DNA of 64,000 nucleotides from Pseudomonadota bacterium. Its GTDB lineage: Bacteria > Bdellovibrionota > FAC87 > UBA2466. The DNA lies in the NCBI GenBank assembly GCA_009927165.1, contig RFNO01000051.1, positions 1 to 64,000 on the forward strand, read 5' to 3'. A model generated the notes under the pieces. The model was not told where the DNA came from. It saw only the letters and a list, made by a program, of their open reading frames with translations, and did not search any database. A program made the position numbers and the translations under genes. Shown one piece after another: positions 34,532-44,466 of the stretch (position 1 is its first letter; every line of letters starts with the position of its first letter).

Positions 34532-36302
34532 TTGCACGTAAGCTTCTAAAGCCGATAACTCCCAGGCAAGTAAATAGCGTTGTCGTCAGCGCTAGGTCCA
34601 CTGCTCCGCGTATTACTAAACTGGGATCAGTGGAATCGATCCATCGCAAGAAAACATCGCGAGCAAGTTGCCAAGCACCAGTGGTAGTGGTCATCAGTAC
34701 AAATCCCATAGGAACCCAAGCTACCCAACTCAAGCTGCCCCTGCCCCATTTCCGTATCATTAAGGCTCCAGTTCCCAGGGCGATCACTGCTAAGAGCTGA
34801 TTCGCAATTCCAAACATGGGCCAAATCGTTGCTATGCTGCCAGTAAAAATGAAGTACCCCCAACTACACACCGTGATAAGCGAAGTGATCACTGTCCCAA
34901 GCATCCAATCGGATTTCTCAAAACGACGATCCATTCGTCCCAGAAACTCCTGCAGGACAAATCGCGCAATACGGGTTCCCGTGTCGATCGTAGTCAGAAT
35001 GAAGAGGGCTTCAAACATGATACAAAAGTGGTACCAATAAGAAAGAAATCCATTTAGTCCTGGGATGCTACTCAGGATTTTAGCCATTCCCACGGCCAAG
35101 GAAACTGCGCCCCCCGTTCGCCCTTGGACTTTTTCTTTCACTTCAGCTTCCAATACCGGCAGTTCCTCAATGTGATAGCCCATCACACTTAATTCGACCT
35201 GCTTGTCTTGGGAGACATTAATCGCGAAGTAGTCTCCTGGCGAAAGACTAGAAACAGCGATCAAAGCAACGATTCCGACTAATCCTTCAATTAACATGGC
35301 TCCATAGCCAATCGATCTGCAATGAGACTCGCGCATCACCATTTTGGGAGTTGTTCCTGAGGACACTAACGCGTGAAATCCAGACACTGCACCACACATG
35401 ATTGTGATGAAAACAAAAGGAAATACTTTACCAGGAACAATCGGTCCTCCCCCGTGAATAAACGGGGTCAGCGGGGGTATTTTCAACAGGGGATTTACAG
35501 CAATCACAGCGATCACCAATAAGCCGATGGTTCCAATTTTTAAAAATGAGGACAAATAATCTCTCGGACACAAAAGAAGCCAGACGGGAAGAACGGATGC
35601 TAAAAATCCATAAGTCATCATGGCCAACGTAAGTTGATCTTTTGTGAGTGAAAAGACGCTTTGCCAAGGAGAGCCCGGAATTTTACCTCCGATGACTACC
35701 GCTAATAAAAGAGCAATCACTCCAAACACGGTGGCTTCGCCTATTCGTCCGGGGCGAATTTTGTAAGCATACAAACCCATCAAAAAAGCAATGGGAACAG
35801 TCATTGCAATCGTGAAAGTCCCCCATGAGCTTTCGCTTAAAGCGTTCACTACAACAAGCCCTAATCTTGCTAAAGCAATGATCAAAACAAAGAGCACCGC
35901 AAGCCCAGCCGCTATTCCCGCCTGAGGCCCTAATTCTGCTTTTACAATTTGAGCGAGGGATTTCCCTTGATGTCTTACTGAGGCAACCAGAACAATAAAG
36001 TCTTGAGTGGCACCCGCGATAACGACGCCGATGAGGAGCCACAGCAACCCGGGAAGATAACCAAACTGAGCGGCTAGAACGGGTCCAATAAGAGGCCCCG
36101 CTCCCGAAATGGCTGCAAAATGATGCCCAAAGAGTACCCATTTGGGCGTCGGGTGGTAATTATGCCCATCTTGTTGGGAAAAAGCGGGAGTTTGGTTCGC
36201 ATCATTGAGCATGCACACTCGAGCCGCTAAAAACGCGCTGTAGTAGCGATAAGCCAAAGCAAGCACACAAAGCACTGCAATCATGAGGGGAAGAGCCGAC
36301 AT
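34515..36302 (-). CDS. cstA: Carbon starvation protein CstA (peptide/pyruvate transporter)
   Basis: Inner-membrane transporter of the CstA family, tied in other bacteria to peptide or pyruvate uptake under carbon limitation. About 15 hydrophobic helices fill the sequence, and family blocks are obvious: TPKWVLFGHHFAAISGAGPL, GPVLAAQFGYLPGLLWLLIG, LVSSGTTPKMV and DTGTRIARFVLQE. The frame is open to 36437, but the first 45 codons are basic and unlike the family, so ATG 36302 (MSALPLMIAVL) is chosen. Length becomes 595. The lack of a good ribosome site at either start is a caution. Confidence 0.93.
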   Translation of the reverse strand: MSALPLMIAVLCVLALAYRYYSAFLAARVCMLNDANQTPAFSQQDGHNYHPTPKWVLFGHHFAAISGAGPLIGPVLAAQFGYLPGLLWLLIGVVIAGATQDFIVLVASVRHQGKSLAQIVKAELGPQAGIAAGLAVLFVLIIALARLGLVVVNALSESSWGTFTIAMTVPIAFLMGLYAYKIRPGRIGEATVFGVIALLLAVVIGGKIPGSPWQSVFSLTKDQLTLAMMTYGFLASVLPVWLLLCPRDYLSSFLKIGTIGLLVIAVIAVNPLLKIPPLTPFIHGGGPIVPGKVFPFVFITIMCGAVSGFHALVSSGTTPKMVMRESHCRSIGYGAMLIEGLVGIVALIAVSSLSPGDYFAINVSQDKQVELSVMGYHIEELPVLEAEVKEKVQGRTGGAVSLAVGMAKILSSIPGLNGFLSYWYHFCIMFEALFILTTIDTGTRIARFVLQEFLGRMDRRFEKSDWMLGTVITSLITVCSWGYFIFTGSIATIWPMFGIANQLLAVIALGTGALMIRKWGRGSLSWVAWVPMGFVLMTTTTGAWQLARDVFLRWIDSTDPSLVIRGAVDLALTTTLFTCLGVIGFRSLRAISLKR

Positions 36303-36467
36303 GGCAAAAGGGTGCCGTAAAAACCCCCGAAAGTAAAAGGCCCTAGGCACAAAAATGGTTTGGCACGGGCATAATACCCCCGGAATACAAGGTTTCCGCA
36401 CACCGAGATAAAAGCCTTTGGGTAGCCTTTCAGTCATCAGGTAAAATAAGAGTCAAAGGACCCATTC

Positions 36468-37649
36468 GTGAATTTAGACACGCTTTTCCATTTTGGGATC
36501 GTCTTTACCGTGATTCTGGGGGGGGCTTTTGCAAAAGCCGACTCCAAGCCCCCTTTCGACAAAAACAGCTATTACGCATCAGCGAGGAGCAGTCTTTTGC
36601 CCCTAAGTTCACAAGACCAAGAAGATGACGATGGTCCTTTCCCCAGTGCAGCTTCTGGCGGCGGCTCCCAGCAGGGAAACAATGATCCAGGCGAAATGCT
36701 TCCTCTGTGGAAGCCTTACTGCTTTTTACTCCCGAAGAGCAGCCCAGCTCTGAAGTGTGCTATGGAGTCTGTTAAAAACATTGTCGATCAATACGCCAAA
36801 GCAGGGGTCGTCGTAAAACCCATTTTTCGGTACTGGGGAGATGATTATTCGGACGATCCCAATACGTTGGAGCAACAAGCGATTCAAGCATGTAACTTAC
36901 AAAATGCATTTCCGACTTTAGAAGGCAACAATAAGGGTTCGATTCAAGCTTTTGTGAGAGAGCCTATCCCCAGTGTTCAATGTGGGATTGATGTCAGCAA
37001 GGAAAGCCCAGCTGCAGGGTGTTCGAACCTTTGCCCAGGAGGAACTCCAAGTTTTTCTACCGTTTCGGAAAGTAGTTGCTCGGCTGATGTCGCTATTCAT
37101 GAGTCTGGACACAGTAATTGCTGTGCAAGGCAATGCAAAAACACCGAAGACTGCCCCCCTCCGGACAAAGGTGATGACGGGGGCTGTGGTCTCTGTTTGC
37201 CTAAAGGTGCCGCTTTTATTCCTAAAAAATTCCGAATCTTTCTTGCAGGCGAAAATGGCATTACTACAGGAGGGAGCTGCCAACTCACTCCTGCTGCGCT
37301 TGAATCTATTAGGGCGGGAGCTTCACGAAATCCGGGCTACACTTATAAAAAGAATAAGAAAGAATACAAACCCAGAGGAAAATTCATTCAATCTATTTAT
37401 GGCAAGAGTGGAATTCGAAAACTCTTGAAAGGCAAAGGGGATCCCCCAGAAGATGCTGGCAACAAGAATGTATCTGGCTCCCAGGCACCTCGAAACACCT
37501 CGAGTGTTCAGAGCACGCCCAGAAAACAGCCGTCCTCTTCTCCAGCGGGCGCAAGCCCGAGCAGCTCTGGCGCAACCGCCGGAGATCCAGAAGAGAACAT
37601 CTCGCAAGGCAAGCCCCAACAGACTTACAATCCTGTTTCAGAGCCCTAG
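36468..37649 (+). CDS. Cys-rich secreted protein with HExxH motif
   Basis: Unrecognised exported protein of 393 residues. The signal peptide ends near AFAKA (residue 24). A core from 80 to 275 contains 14 Cys, suggesting a tightly disulfide-linked domain, and includes DVAIHESGHSNCCARQC: HESGH at 211-215, in a hydrophobic-helix context, is a potential zinc-protease site. No third ligand is certain. After 290 the chain is basic (YKKNKKEYKPRGK) and then Ser/Pro/Gly-rich and disordered. GTG 36468 has AAAGGA eight bases before it. It lies alone between cstA and a convergent secreted protein. Confidence 0.7.
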   Translation: MNLDTLFHFGIVFTVILGGAFAKADSKPPFDKNSYYASARSSLLPLSSQDQEDDDGPFPSAASGGGSQQGNNDPGEMLPLWKPYCFLLPKSSPALKCAMESVKNIVDQYAKAGVVVKPIFRYWGDDYSDDPNTLEQQAIQACNLQNAFPTLEGNNKGSIQAFVREPIPSVQCGIDVSKESPAAGCSNLCPGGTPSFSTVSESSCSADVAIHESGHSNCCARQCKNTEDCPPPDKGDDGGCGLCLPKGAAFIPKKFRIFLAGENGITTGGSCQLTPAALESIRAGASRNPGYTYKKNKKEYKPRGKFIQSIYGKSGIRKLLKGKGDPPEDAGNKNVSGSQAPRNTSSVQSTPRKQPSSSPAGASPSSSGATAGDPEENISQGKPQQTYNPVSEP

Positions 37650-37652
37650 AGG

Positions 37653-38633
37653 TTAGCGTTTTTTGGGTTGAACTTTTGATTTAAGCGTATTTTGCCAAAG
37701 AGATTCGACAAATAGCTTTTCGGAAGCATTGAGAGGCGCTGCAATTCTGTCGACATCTGCCTGACTCATCTCAATCAGAGTGCTGCGTAACTCATCCTGA
37801 AAAAACTTTCTCATATCTTCTTCTTTTGAAAGGGTAGACTTTAAAAATTCCCGAATGGAAATTCTAAACCCAACATCTCGACTCTCTCCCTTTAAGGAAG
37901 CCCAAAACACCCACCTCTGCATTGGAGGAAACTTCTCATACGCAATCAACGTTTCAATCTCATCGAGCAAATGTTTTTCATTTTCCGTGAGACTCGTTCT
38001 CAGCTGTTCCAGAGCTTCAGGAGCCAACAAATTCAAGGAAGTAAACGCGGCTTTAAGGGGGCCCTCTCCTGCTGTTCCGTTCAGGCTCGTTTTTTCGCGA
38101 GCATATCGAGCAAGCATGTCCCTAATCTGACCGATAGACTGGGAAAATAATGTTTTAGATTCAGTTAGCTTTGAAACCCAGTGTCCCACTAAAAAACCGT
38201 CTTGTACTGCGATTTCGGAGGTTGAGCTCAATAAATGCACTTTCATGGCAGCGCCAGTATAGACACAGGTCCATCCTGACAATGTCAGCGAAGGGAACAA
38301 AAGAGTAAGTCGAACACTTTGTGCTTCCTGTCCTCTTACGATTTGCTCTCTGATTTCGCCGGGCTGTCCGTCTTTGGGGGACAAAAAGATTCGCAGAGGT
38401 TCGCCGCTTTTATCTGAAAGGGTCAGCGTGTCAGGCAGATTGAGGGTACGCTGTAATTTATGATCTGAACTGATTTCAGAGATCCGAGCTCCCCCTTTCT
38501 CAAAGGCTACATACAACGACTGGCGGAGTGAGTTAGCGCATCGGTAGCTGTAGTGTTTAGGAATTTCTGCAAAACTCGCCGTGACCATCAGAGGGGAGAC
38601 TAGCGAAACAAAAAAGAGGCTTTGCAGATTCAT
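37653..38633 (-). CDS. Secreted hypothetical protein
   Basis: I do not recognise it. The signal peptide (SLFFVSLVSPLMVTASFA, cleaved before EIPKHYS) opens a 326-residue protein. The first half has beta character with two Cys (YRCANS and WTCVYTG) that could pair; the second half is helical and charged (LLDEIETLIAYEKF, KEEDMRKFFQDELRS). It ends with a basic tail, KVQPKKR. It starts four bases after the recN stop on the same strand, so it is probably co-transcribed with recN, although a functional link is not obvious. Confidence 0.6.
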   Translation of the reverse strand: MNLQSLFFVSLVSPLMVTASFAEIPKHYSYRCANSLRQSLYVAFEKGGARISEISSDHKLQRTLNLPDTLTLSDKSGEPLRIFLSPKDGQPGEIREQIVRGQEAQSVRLTLLFPSLTLSGWTCVYTGAAMKVHLLSSTSEIAVQDGFLVGHWVSKLTESKTLFSQSIGQIRDMLARYAREKTSLNGTAGEGPLKAAFTSLNLLAPEALEQLRTSLTENEKHLLDEIETLIAYEKFPPMQRWVFWASLKGESRDVGFRISIREFLKSTLSKEEDMRKFFQDELRSTLIEMSQADVDRIAAPLNASEKLFVESLWQNTLKSKVQPKKR

Positions 38634-38636
38634 GTC

Positions 38637-40442
38637 TTAGTAATTGAGTCCTCGACGCTGTTTGGTTTCGTGAGACTTTGCTTTCTGGATCAGGTTTTTT
38701 GCATTTGCCAAACTGCTTTTTGATACTTCTGAACCGCTCAGGAGTCGTGCGATTTCGGAAGCGCTTTCCTCTGACGTAAGAGGAATAATTCTTGATTCCG
38801 TCCGTACTCCTTTTGCTTCTTTTTTGACTAGGAAATGCGTGTCGGCATAAACTGCCACTTGAGGAAGATGGGATATGCAAAGAACTTGAAAGTCTCGCGA
38901 CAGTTCGTACATTTTCTTACCCACCACATCGGCAATTCTTCCTGAGATCCCCGTATCAATTTCATCAAAGACCAACACACAAGTATCCGCGTCAGCGACG
39001 AGAGCCTTTTTGAGGGCCAACATAATTCTTGATAATTCTCCCCCGGACGCAACTTTTAGCAGCGGCAAAACGGGTTCTCCGGGATTGGACGCCAACATAA
39101 ACTCCGCGCGCTCAAAACCTTCTGTACCCATCCCAGTCCATGTTTCATCAATGGAACGGGAAAGAGAATCTAATTGACTACTCTTGAACGAGGCAAAATC
39201 AAGTCCTGCCTTTAAGCCGTCACAATCTTCCCAGCAAATATCAAATTTTGCTCCAGCCATAGCTAATTCAGAAAGCTCTTTTTCGACTGTTTTTTTGATT
39301 CGCTCGCCAGCTTTCATCCGATGTTTGGATAGTGTTTCTGCAGCACTTCTGACTTGTTTACTGAGTTGGAAAGCCTTGTCCAAGTCAGCTTTAAACTTAA
39401 TAGTTGCTTCTTCTTGGGAAAGGCACTCGGTTTTCAACCGTTCATACTCAGAAAGGAGTGCCCCAATATCTTTTACTCCATGCTTACGAAAAAGCTCTTG
39501 GTAATCGAATACCCTTTTTTGGGCTTCTTCAATACTTTCTTCATCGACATCAACCGAAGAGAGCAGTCGACTGATCTCATAGTTGAGCTCATCGATTCCT
39601 CGCGCCAAAGTCTCAGCCCGCCCATGCAATTCCGTTAATGCAGGACCACTCGCTTTTTCTTCAAGTCTGGACAGTCCTTTTGCGACTCCCCAAAGAACGG
39701 AATTAACCGAACTTTCTTCATTTTCAAGGGCACTCAGTAATTGAGATAGTCCTTCTTTAAGCTCGAGGGCGGATGCAGACGATTCTGCTTGCTGGGTGAC
39801 TTTGTCAAAGTCCGCCACACTAGGATTAAACTTATCTAGCTCATCTAATCTGAAGAGCCGATAGTCCGAATCCTTGCTCCGAGAATTGAAGCCTTCTAGG
39901 TTTCGACTAATTTCTTTGATGAGATCGTAGCAAGTTTTGTAGATTGCTTTGAATTCCTGGACAAGCTTAGGTTCAGCTAAGAACTTATCGACATAGGAAA
40001 GATGAAACTCAGGTCTCATCAATTTTTGATTGTCATGTTGACCGAAAATATCGACTAAATGTAACCCGAGTTCTTTTAGGGTTTGCCCGGTTACCGCAAA
40101 ATCATTAATCCAAGCACTCGAACGTCCTTTAGCATTTACTTGACGACGCACCAGTATCTCTGCGCCGGAGTCTACCCATTCGAACGGAACTCCGTGCGAT
40201 CTCAGGAACTCAAGCCCTTCGTGATTGGCGGGAAGAATAAATTCTCCAGCCACTACCGCTTGGTCGTAACCTTTGCGGACAACGTCACTACTGGCCTTTT
40301 GACCTAAAAGGAATGAAAGAGCGCGGATAAGAATCGATTTGCCTGCGCCTGTCTCCCCCGTAATCACATTAAAACCAGAAGAGAAATCGATACTGAGTGA
40401 ATCAATAATCGCCAATCCCTGAATCTGTAGATGCTGAATCAT
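38637..40442 (-). CDS. recN: DNA repair ATPase RecN
   Basis: SMC-like protein for double-strand-break repair. The Walker A motif ITGETGAGKSIL is at about residues 27-38, a long coiled coil fills the middle (about 150-360), and the C-terminal ABC part has the signature KVASGGELSRIMLALK and Walker B CVLVFDEIDTGISG. The frame is open to 40484, but all RecN proteins begin with a short phrase like MIQHLQIQGLAIID, so ATG 40442 is preferred; the protein is then 601 residues. A promoter-like pair lies directly upstream. I see no clear LexA site. Confidence 0.95.
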   Translation of the reverse strand: MIQHLQIQGLAIIDSLSIDFSSGFNVITGETGAGKSILIRALSFLLGQKASSDVVRKGYDQAVVAGEFILPANHEGLEFLRSHGVPFEWVDSGAEILVRRQVNAKGRSSAWINDFAVTGQTLKELGLHLVDIFGQHDNQKLMRPEFHLSYVDKFLAEPKLVQEFKAIYKTCYDLIKEISRNLEGFNSRSKDSDYRLFRLDELDKFNPSVADFDKVTQQAESSASALELKEGLSQLLSALENEESSVNSVLWGVAKGLSRLEEKASGPALTELHGRAETLARGIDELNYEISRLLSSVDVDEESIEEAQKRVFDYQELFRKHGVKDIGALLSEYERLKTECLSQEEATIKFKADLDKAFQLSKQVRSAAETLSKHRMKAGERIKKTVEKELSELAMAGAKFDICWEDCDGLKAGLDFASFKSSQLDSLSRSIDETWTGMGTEGFERAEFMLASNPGEPVLPLLKVASGGELSRIMLALKKALVADADTCVLVFDEIDTGISGRIADVVGKKMYELSRDFQVLCISHLPQVAVYADTHFLVKKEAKGVRTESRIIPLTSEESASEIARLLSGSEVSKSSLANAKNLIQKAKSHETKQRRGLNY

Positions 40443-40448
40443 ATGTCT

Positions 40449-40477
40449 GTCGTAACGAAGCAACAACTTTCGGTCAA
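40449..40477 (-). promoter_or_regulatory. Promoter-like pair directly before recN
   Basis: On the minus strand, TTGACC (40472-40477) and TACGAC (40449-40454) are 17 bases apart and the recN ATG follows the second by six bases, with no ribosome site. The -10 match is weak. Confidence 0.35.
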
Positions 40478-40522
40478 TCGCCAAGTCGGCGCACTAGCCG
40501 AATTGCCGCGGAGCATCTTGTC

Positions 40523-42835
40523 CTAGTCTTTTTTGGCTTCAAATTTAAAGCTTAGTTTCCCCTGTTTTGCTTGAATCGCCACTCTCCCGCCGCCCGAAAG
40601 ATGACCGAATAAAATCTCATCCACTAATTTCTGTTTTATATGCTCATCAATTGCTCGACCTATGGGACGGGCTCCAAAAGCTGAATCATATCCCTTTTCA
40701 AAGATAAACTCTTTGGCAAGCTCATCAACTTCTAAAGCGATATGTTTTTCTGCCAACATTTTACTGATGGCTTCCAGTTCTTTTTCAATCACTTTCATCA
40801 CGACAGGTTTCGACAAACTCTCAAAGGTCACCACAGCATCTAGTCGATTGAGAAACTCAGGGGAAAAAGCTTTCTTCACTGCTTTGTCTGACCGATTTTT
40901 TACTTCGCTGGGCACAATTCCTAACCCCCTTTGGGCAACTTCGCGGGAACCGACATTAGAAGTCATCATGAGGATAACGTTTCTAAAATCGACTACTTTG
41001 CCATTGGAGTCTGTCAATTTTCCATTATCCATTACTTGCAACAAAATATTTGCAACATCCGGATGGGCTTTTTCCATTTCATCAAAAAGCAAAACCGCGT
41101 AGGGGTTTTTGGCTACCCGCTCAGTAAGAAGTCCTCCCTCATCAAATCCCACATATCCGGGAGGTGCTCCCACCAGACGAGATACGGAATGTTTTTCCAT
41201 GTACTCGCTCATATCAAATCGAATCAGTTCAGTTCCGAGCAACCGAGCAAGTTGCTTGCTCACTTCTGTCTTTCCAACGCCTGTAGGACCCGTGAACAAA
41301 TAACATCCGATAGGCTTTGCAGGATTTCCCAAGCCGGAACGACTTAATTTGATGCTCGCTATTAATTTGTCGACTGCAGCATCTTGTCCAAAGATCACGG
41401 CTTTCAAGTCGGACTCTAAACTCTGCAATTGTTTCTTGTCGCTTTGGGATACGGATTTAGCAGGAACCTGGGCGATAGAAGAAACCACTTCTTCAACATT
41501 CCTCAGCGACACAAGAATGGGTGCCGAGTCTATTGCTTTTAAACGTAATCGCGAACCGACTTCATCCATGACATCAATAGCTTTATCCGGAAGAAGCCTG
41601 GAATGAATATAGCGTGCAGACAGTTCCACAATGCCTCGAATTACTTCTTCAGGGTATTGAACTTGATGGAAATCTTCGTAGCGAGATTGCAGCCCTTGTA
41701 AAATGTGGATGCTATCTTCAATTGAAGGCTCTCGGATATCGACTTTTTGAAACCTCCGCAATAGTGCTTGATCCTTTTCGAGGTGAGCTCGATACTCCTT
41801 GTAAGTCGTCGAACCAATACAAGTCAGTGTCCGATGCGCTAAAGCCGGCTTAAGTAAGTTGGAAGCATCTACCGAACCGCCTCCTGTTGCTCCAGCGCCA
41901 ATCAACGTGTGAATTTCATCGATGAAAAGAATGCTGTTCGGCTTTTCTTCGAGTGCATGAACGACCGCTTTTAGTCTTGCTTCGAAATCTCCCCGATATT
42001 TGGTCCCTGAAATGAGCGCTCCGAGATCCAGTGAAAAAATAACCGCGTCTTTTAATTTTTCTGGCACCGCTCCCTGTGTAATTCTGAGCGCAAGACCATC
42101 TGCAATAGCCGTTTTGCCCACGCCAGGATCTCCAACCAGCAAGACATTGTTTTTAGTTCGTCTCGAAAGTACTTGGGCGACTCTTTCCAAAACATCATCA
42201 CGCCCTATCAGAGGATCAATGAGACCTCGAGAAGCTCGCTCATTTAAATTGACCGCAAAGCTCTTAAGAGGATCACCCTTTCCCGATTTTTCCTGGGAAT
42301 CACTTTTTTCGTTAGTTTCTGGTTCACTTATGCTCTCCGGTTCAGCGCTAGGGTTTATAGACTCCCTCGCTATCCCGTGGGAGAAGTAATTGATAACTTC
42401 AAATTGATTAACTCCCTGTTGCTCTAGAAAATAAACCGCATGAGAATCTTCTTCTCGCATTAATGAAATAAGCAGGTTACCGGAACTGACCGTGGCTTTT
42501 CCGGCGCTTTCAACTTGAAGAACTGCTCTCTGGATAACTCGGTGAAAAGCTACGGTGAGCACTGGCTTATAATCGGGTTCCTTTGGGGAGACGGGCAGGT
42601 TTTTTCCTTGAGGAAGTGAAACAGTAACTACAGGCATGTTTTCCCCAACAAATTTTTCCAGCGTGGTTCTCAATTGGTCGATATCGCAAAAACACCCCAA
42701 TAAAATATCGTTAATTTCGGGGTCCTCTAAGCTTGCAAGCAATACGTGTTCAAGAGTCACGTACTCATGCCGTGCTTCTGTGGCTTTTTTTATCGCTAAA
42801 CTCACCGTTTTTTCCAACTCAGGAGTAAACCGCAT
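40523..42835 (-). CDS. clpA: ClpA, ATPase subunit of Clp protease
   Basis: AAA+ unfoldase that feeds ClpP. It has an N-terminal Clp_N domain (TPELEKTVSLAIKKATEARH, EYVTLEHVLLASLED) that receives ClpS, a first AAA module with GDPGVGKT and LDLGALISGTKYRGDFE, and a second with GPTGVGKTEVSK and DEMEKAHPDV, closing with the ClpA-type D2-small domain. No ClpB-type middle coiled coil is present, which separates it from ClpB. ATG 42835 has AGGAGA upstream; the 11 extra codons to 42868 are dropped. clpS is 11 bases upstream and co-transcribed. clpP is not in the window. Confidence 0.95.
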   Translation of the reverse strand: MRFTPELEKTVSLAIKKATEARHEYVTLEHVLLASLEDPEINDILLGCFCDIDQLRTTLEKFVGENMPVVTVSLPQGKNLPVSPKEPDYKPVLTVAFHRVIQRAVLQVESAGKATVSSGNLLISLMREEDSHAVYFLEQQGVNQFEVINYFSHGIARESINPSAEPESISEPETNEKSDSQEKSGKGDPLKSFAVNLNERASRGLIDPLIGRDDVLERVAQVLSRRTKNNVLLVGDPGVGKTAIADGLALRITQGAVPEKLKDAVIFSLDLGALISGTKYRGDFEARLKAVVHALEEKPNSILFIDEIHTLIGAGATGGGSVDASNLLKPALAHRTLTCIGSTTYKEYRAHLEKDQALLRRFQKVDIREPSIEDSIHILQGLQSRYEDFHQVQYPEEVIRGIVELSARYIHSRLLPDKAIDVMDEVGSRLRLKAIDSAPILVSLRNVEEVVSSIAQVPAKSVSQSDKKQLQSLESDLKAVIFGQDAAVDKLIASIKLSRSGLGNPAKPIGCYLFTGPTGVGKTEVSKQLARLLGTELIRFDMSEYMEKHSVSRLVGAPPGYVGFDEGGLLTERVAKNPYAVLLFDEMEKAHPDVANILLQVMDNGKLTDSNGKVVDFRNVILMMTSNVGSREVAQRGLGIVPSEVKNRSDKAVKKAFSPEFLNRLDAVVTFESLSKPVVMKVIEKELEAISKMLAEKHIALEVDELAKEFIFEKGYDSAFGARPIGRAIDEHIKQKLVDEILFGHLSGGGRVAIQAKQGKLSFKFEAKKD

Positions 42836-42846
42836 GCCTGTTCTCC

Positions 42847-43164
42847 TTATGCTTTTTCTATCACACACTTTAATGGATATTGATGACTTTTTGAGTAATC
42901 ATTGACTTGGGCTGTTTTTGTCTCAGCAAGTTCCAACGTGTAAATTCCAGCAATCCCCATTCCTTTTCGATGCACTTGGAGCATGAGGTCTTGTGCTTCT
43001 TGAGACGTTTTGTGAAAAAACTTTTCTAAAATATGCACTACATAATCTTGGGGGGTAAAGTCATCGTTTAGAATCACTACTTTATATAACGAGGGTGTTT
43101 TGGTCTGATTCTCCGGCCGAAGAAGCGTTTGAGTGGTTCCTGATTCTTCGAAATGCTTTGCCAT
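42847..43164 (-). CDS. clpS: ClpS, N-degron adaptor of ClpAP
   Basis: Recognises destabilising N-terminal residues and hands substrates to ClpA. The core reads YKVVILNDDFTPQDYVVHIL, with the NDD(F/Y)TP motif that makes the N-degron pocket, followed by LMLQVHRKGMGIAGIYTLELAETK, matching the His and hydrophobic pocket residues. ATG 43164 gives 105 residues, the standard size; the frame upstream overlaps the penicillin-binding protein gene and is ignored. It starts four bases after that gene's stop and is followed 11 bases later by clpA. Confidence 0.96.
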   Translation of the reverse strand: MAKHFEESGTTQTLLRPENQTKTPSLYKVVILNDDFTPQDYVVHILEKFFHKTSQEAQDLMLQVHRKGMGIAGIYTLELAETKTAQVNDYSKSHQYPLKCVIEKA

Positions 43165-43168
43165 GATT

Positions 43169-44407
43169 CTACTTTTTCTTCCGTTTGATTTTGGCCAATT
43201 TGATTTCCGGTTCAAAATACTGTTCAACCGCGCTTCTCGCTAAATAAGACGATTTGACTCGCCAATTTTCCTCATTAATCGTCAAAGCGGCCATAGCAAT
43301 CGCTCGGTCCCCTTGCTTTGCGTATCCGACGAACCAGTCATATTTACCTTTAGGGTGATTGCCTGTCAGGGAACCCGTTTTCCCCCCCATTTCGATCTCT
43401 GCCGAGACGGATTTCTTTACCAGTCCCCGAAAGCTTTTTCGTGACGTTCCCACTCTCACTGTATCTTGCATCATCGTTCTTAATTCTCTAGCGGTTTCTG
43501 GACTAACAACATTGGCAATTATCCGGGGCTCAGCTTGGTAAACAAATCCTGGATTTTCAGGCTTAAAACTCTGCACTAGAAAAGGCTCCATCATGGCGCC
43601 GTTATTAGCTATTGCTCCTCCAATCATAGCTCCTTGCAGTGGGCTCATGAGAACATTTCGATTAAAGCCGCTGGCGATTTCAGCGACTGAGAGCGGATCC
43701 TCTCCGGCGAACTCAAAAGTTCCACTCTCGACTGGAAGATCAGCAGGTATCACCTGATTGAACTGAAACTTCTCAGCGTAATGATTCAGGTCTTCTTTCG
43801 GAACAGTGTAAATGCCCAACTTGCCAAAGACCGTATTCACCGATCGAGCAAAAGCTTCTCTGAGCCGCATTCTTCGTACCCACCGGGTGCTCCGGGGCGG
43901 TTTTAAATTTTGACGGTACAGAGTGTGATTCGCGCCAGTGAAGGACACAACGGTTTCTGGGTTAGCTTTGTTTTTATCAAAAGCAGCAGCAGCAGTGACA
44001 ATCTTAAATATGGATGCAGCTGGAAAACTGGCTTTTAACGCTAAATTACCCGTGTCTTTTTTTTCTCGAGTGTAGCTGAGCAAGGAGAGAATCGCTCCAG
44101 TTTTGGGATCTACCGCAACAAATGCGCCGTAGTCTGGTTTGTATTGGCCCAATAATTTTTCCATGTACGATTGAAGCTCGGCATTCAGTGTATAGTTGAA
44201 TTGTCCGGTCATGGCCGTCTGATTAAAGACCACTTGTCCTTCAGAGGGAAAACGGTTTTGTGTGATCGCTCCAGTTAACGATTGAGCAATTTCGCGCTTG
44301 GATAATTTGGGTTTAGTGGGCCTGGGATTTACCCAAAAGAAGAAAGCCAACAACCCCAAAGCGCTCAACATCAAAACCAGTAATTTGGGTGGGTATATTT
44401 TTCTCAC
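43169..44407 (-). CDS. Penicillin-binding protein, transpeptidase domain
   Basis: Single-pass membrane protein (helix at about 8-25) with a class B-like transpeptidase domain acting in the periplasm on peptidoglycan. The three active-site motifs are complete: SIFK (Ser132-Lys135), SVN (189-191) and KTG (343-345). It lacks the large N-terminal pedestal of FtsI and MrdA; at 412 residues it is a compact form, and could be a specialised transpeptidase or a carboxypeptidase. Its basic tail (KLAKIKRKKK) is unusual. The start is GTG without a strong ribosome site. clpS and clpA follow directly. Confidence 0.85.
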   Translation of the reverse strand: MRKIYPPKLLVLMLSALGLLAFFFWVNPRPTKPKLSKREIAQSLTGAITQNRFPSEGQVVFNQTAMTGQFNYTLNAELQSYMEKLLGQYKPDYGAFVAVDPKTGAILSLLSYTREKKDTGNLALKASFPAASIFKIVTAAAAFDKNKANPETVVSFTGANHTLYRQNLKPPRSTRWVRRMRLREAFARSVNTVFGKLGIYTVPKEDLNHYAEKFQFNQVIPADLPVESGTFEFAGEDPLSVAEIASGFNRNVLMSPLQGAMIGGAIANNGAMMEPFLVQSFKPENPGFVYQAEPRIIANVVSPETARELRTMMQDTVRVGTSRKSFRGLVKKSVSAEIEMGGKTGSLTGNHPKGKYDWFVGYAKQGDRAIAMAALTINEENWRVKSSYLARSAVEQYFEPEIKLAKIKRKKK

Positions 44408-44466
44408 GCTTGCTGCTAGTTGTCGTAAAGTGTTTTCCCCAATGATACAGCAAGCTAGGTAAAGTT

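Noticed and set aside
36361-36385. TGGCAC at 36361 as a sigma-54 promoter
   Set aside because: The -12 region lacks TTGC at the required spacing.
36303-36437. N-terminal extension of CstA by 45 residues
   Set aside because: The extra residues are basic, rich in Cys and Pro, and unlike the family; the Met at 36302 fits CstA starts.
40521-42835. ClpB instead of ClpA
   Set aside because: The middle coiled-coil domain is absent and clpS is adjacent.
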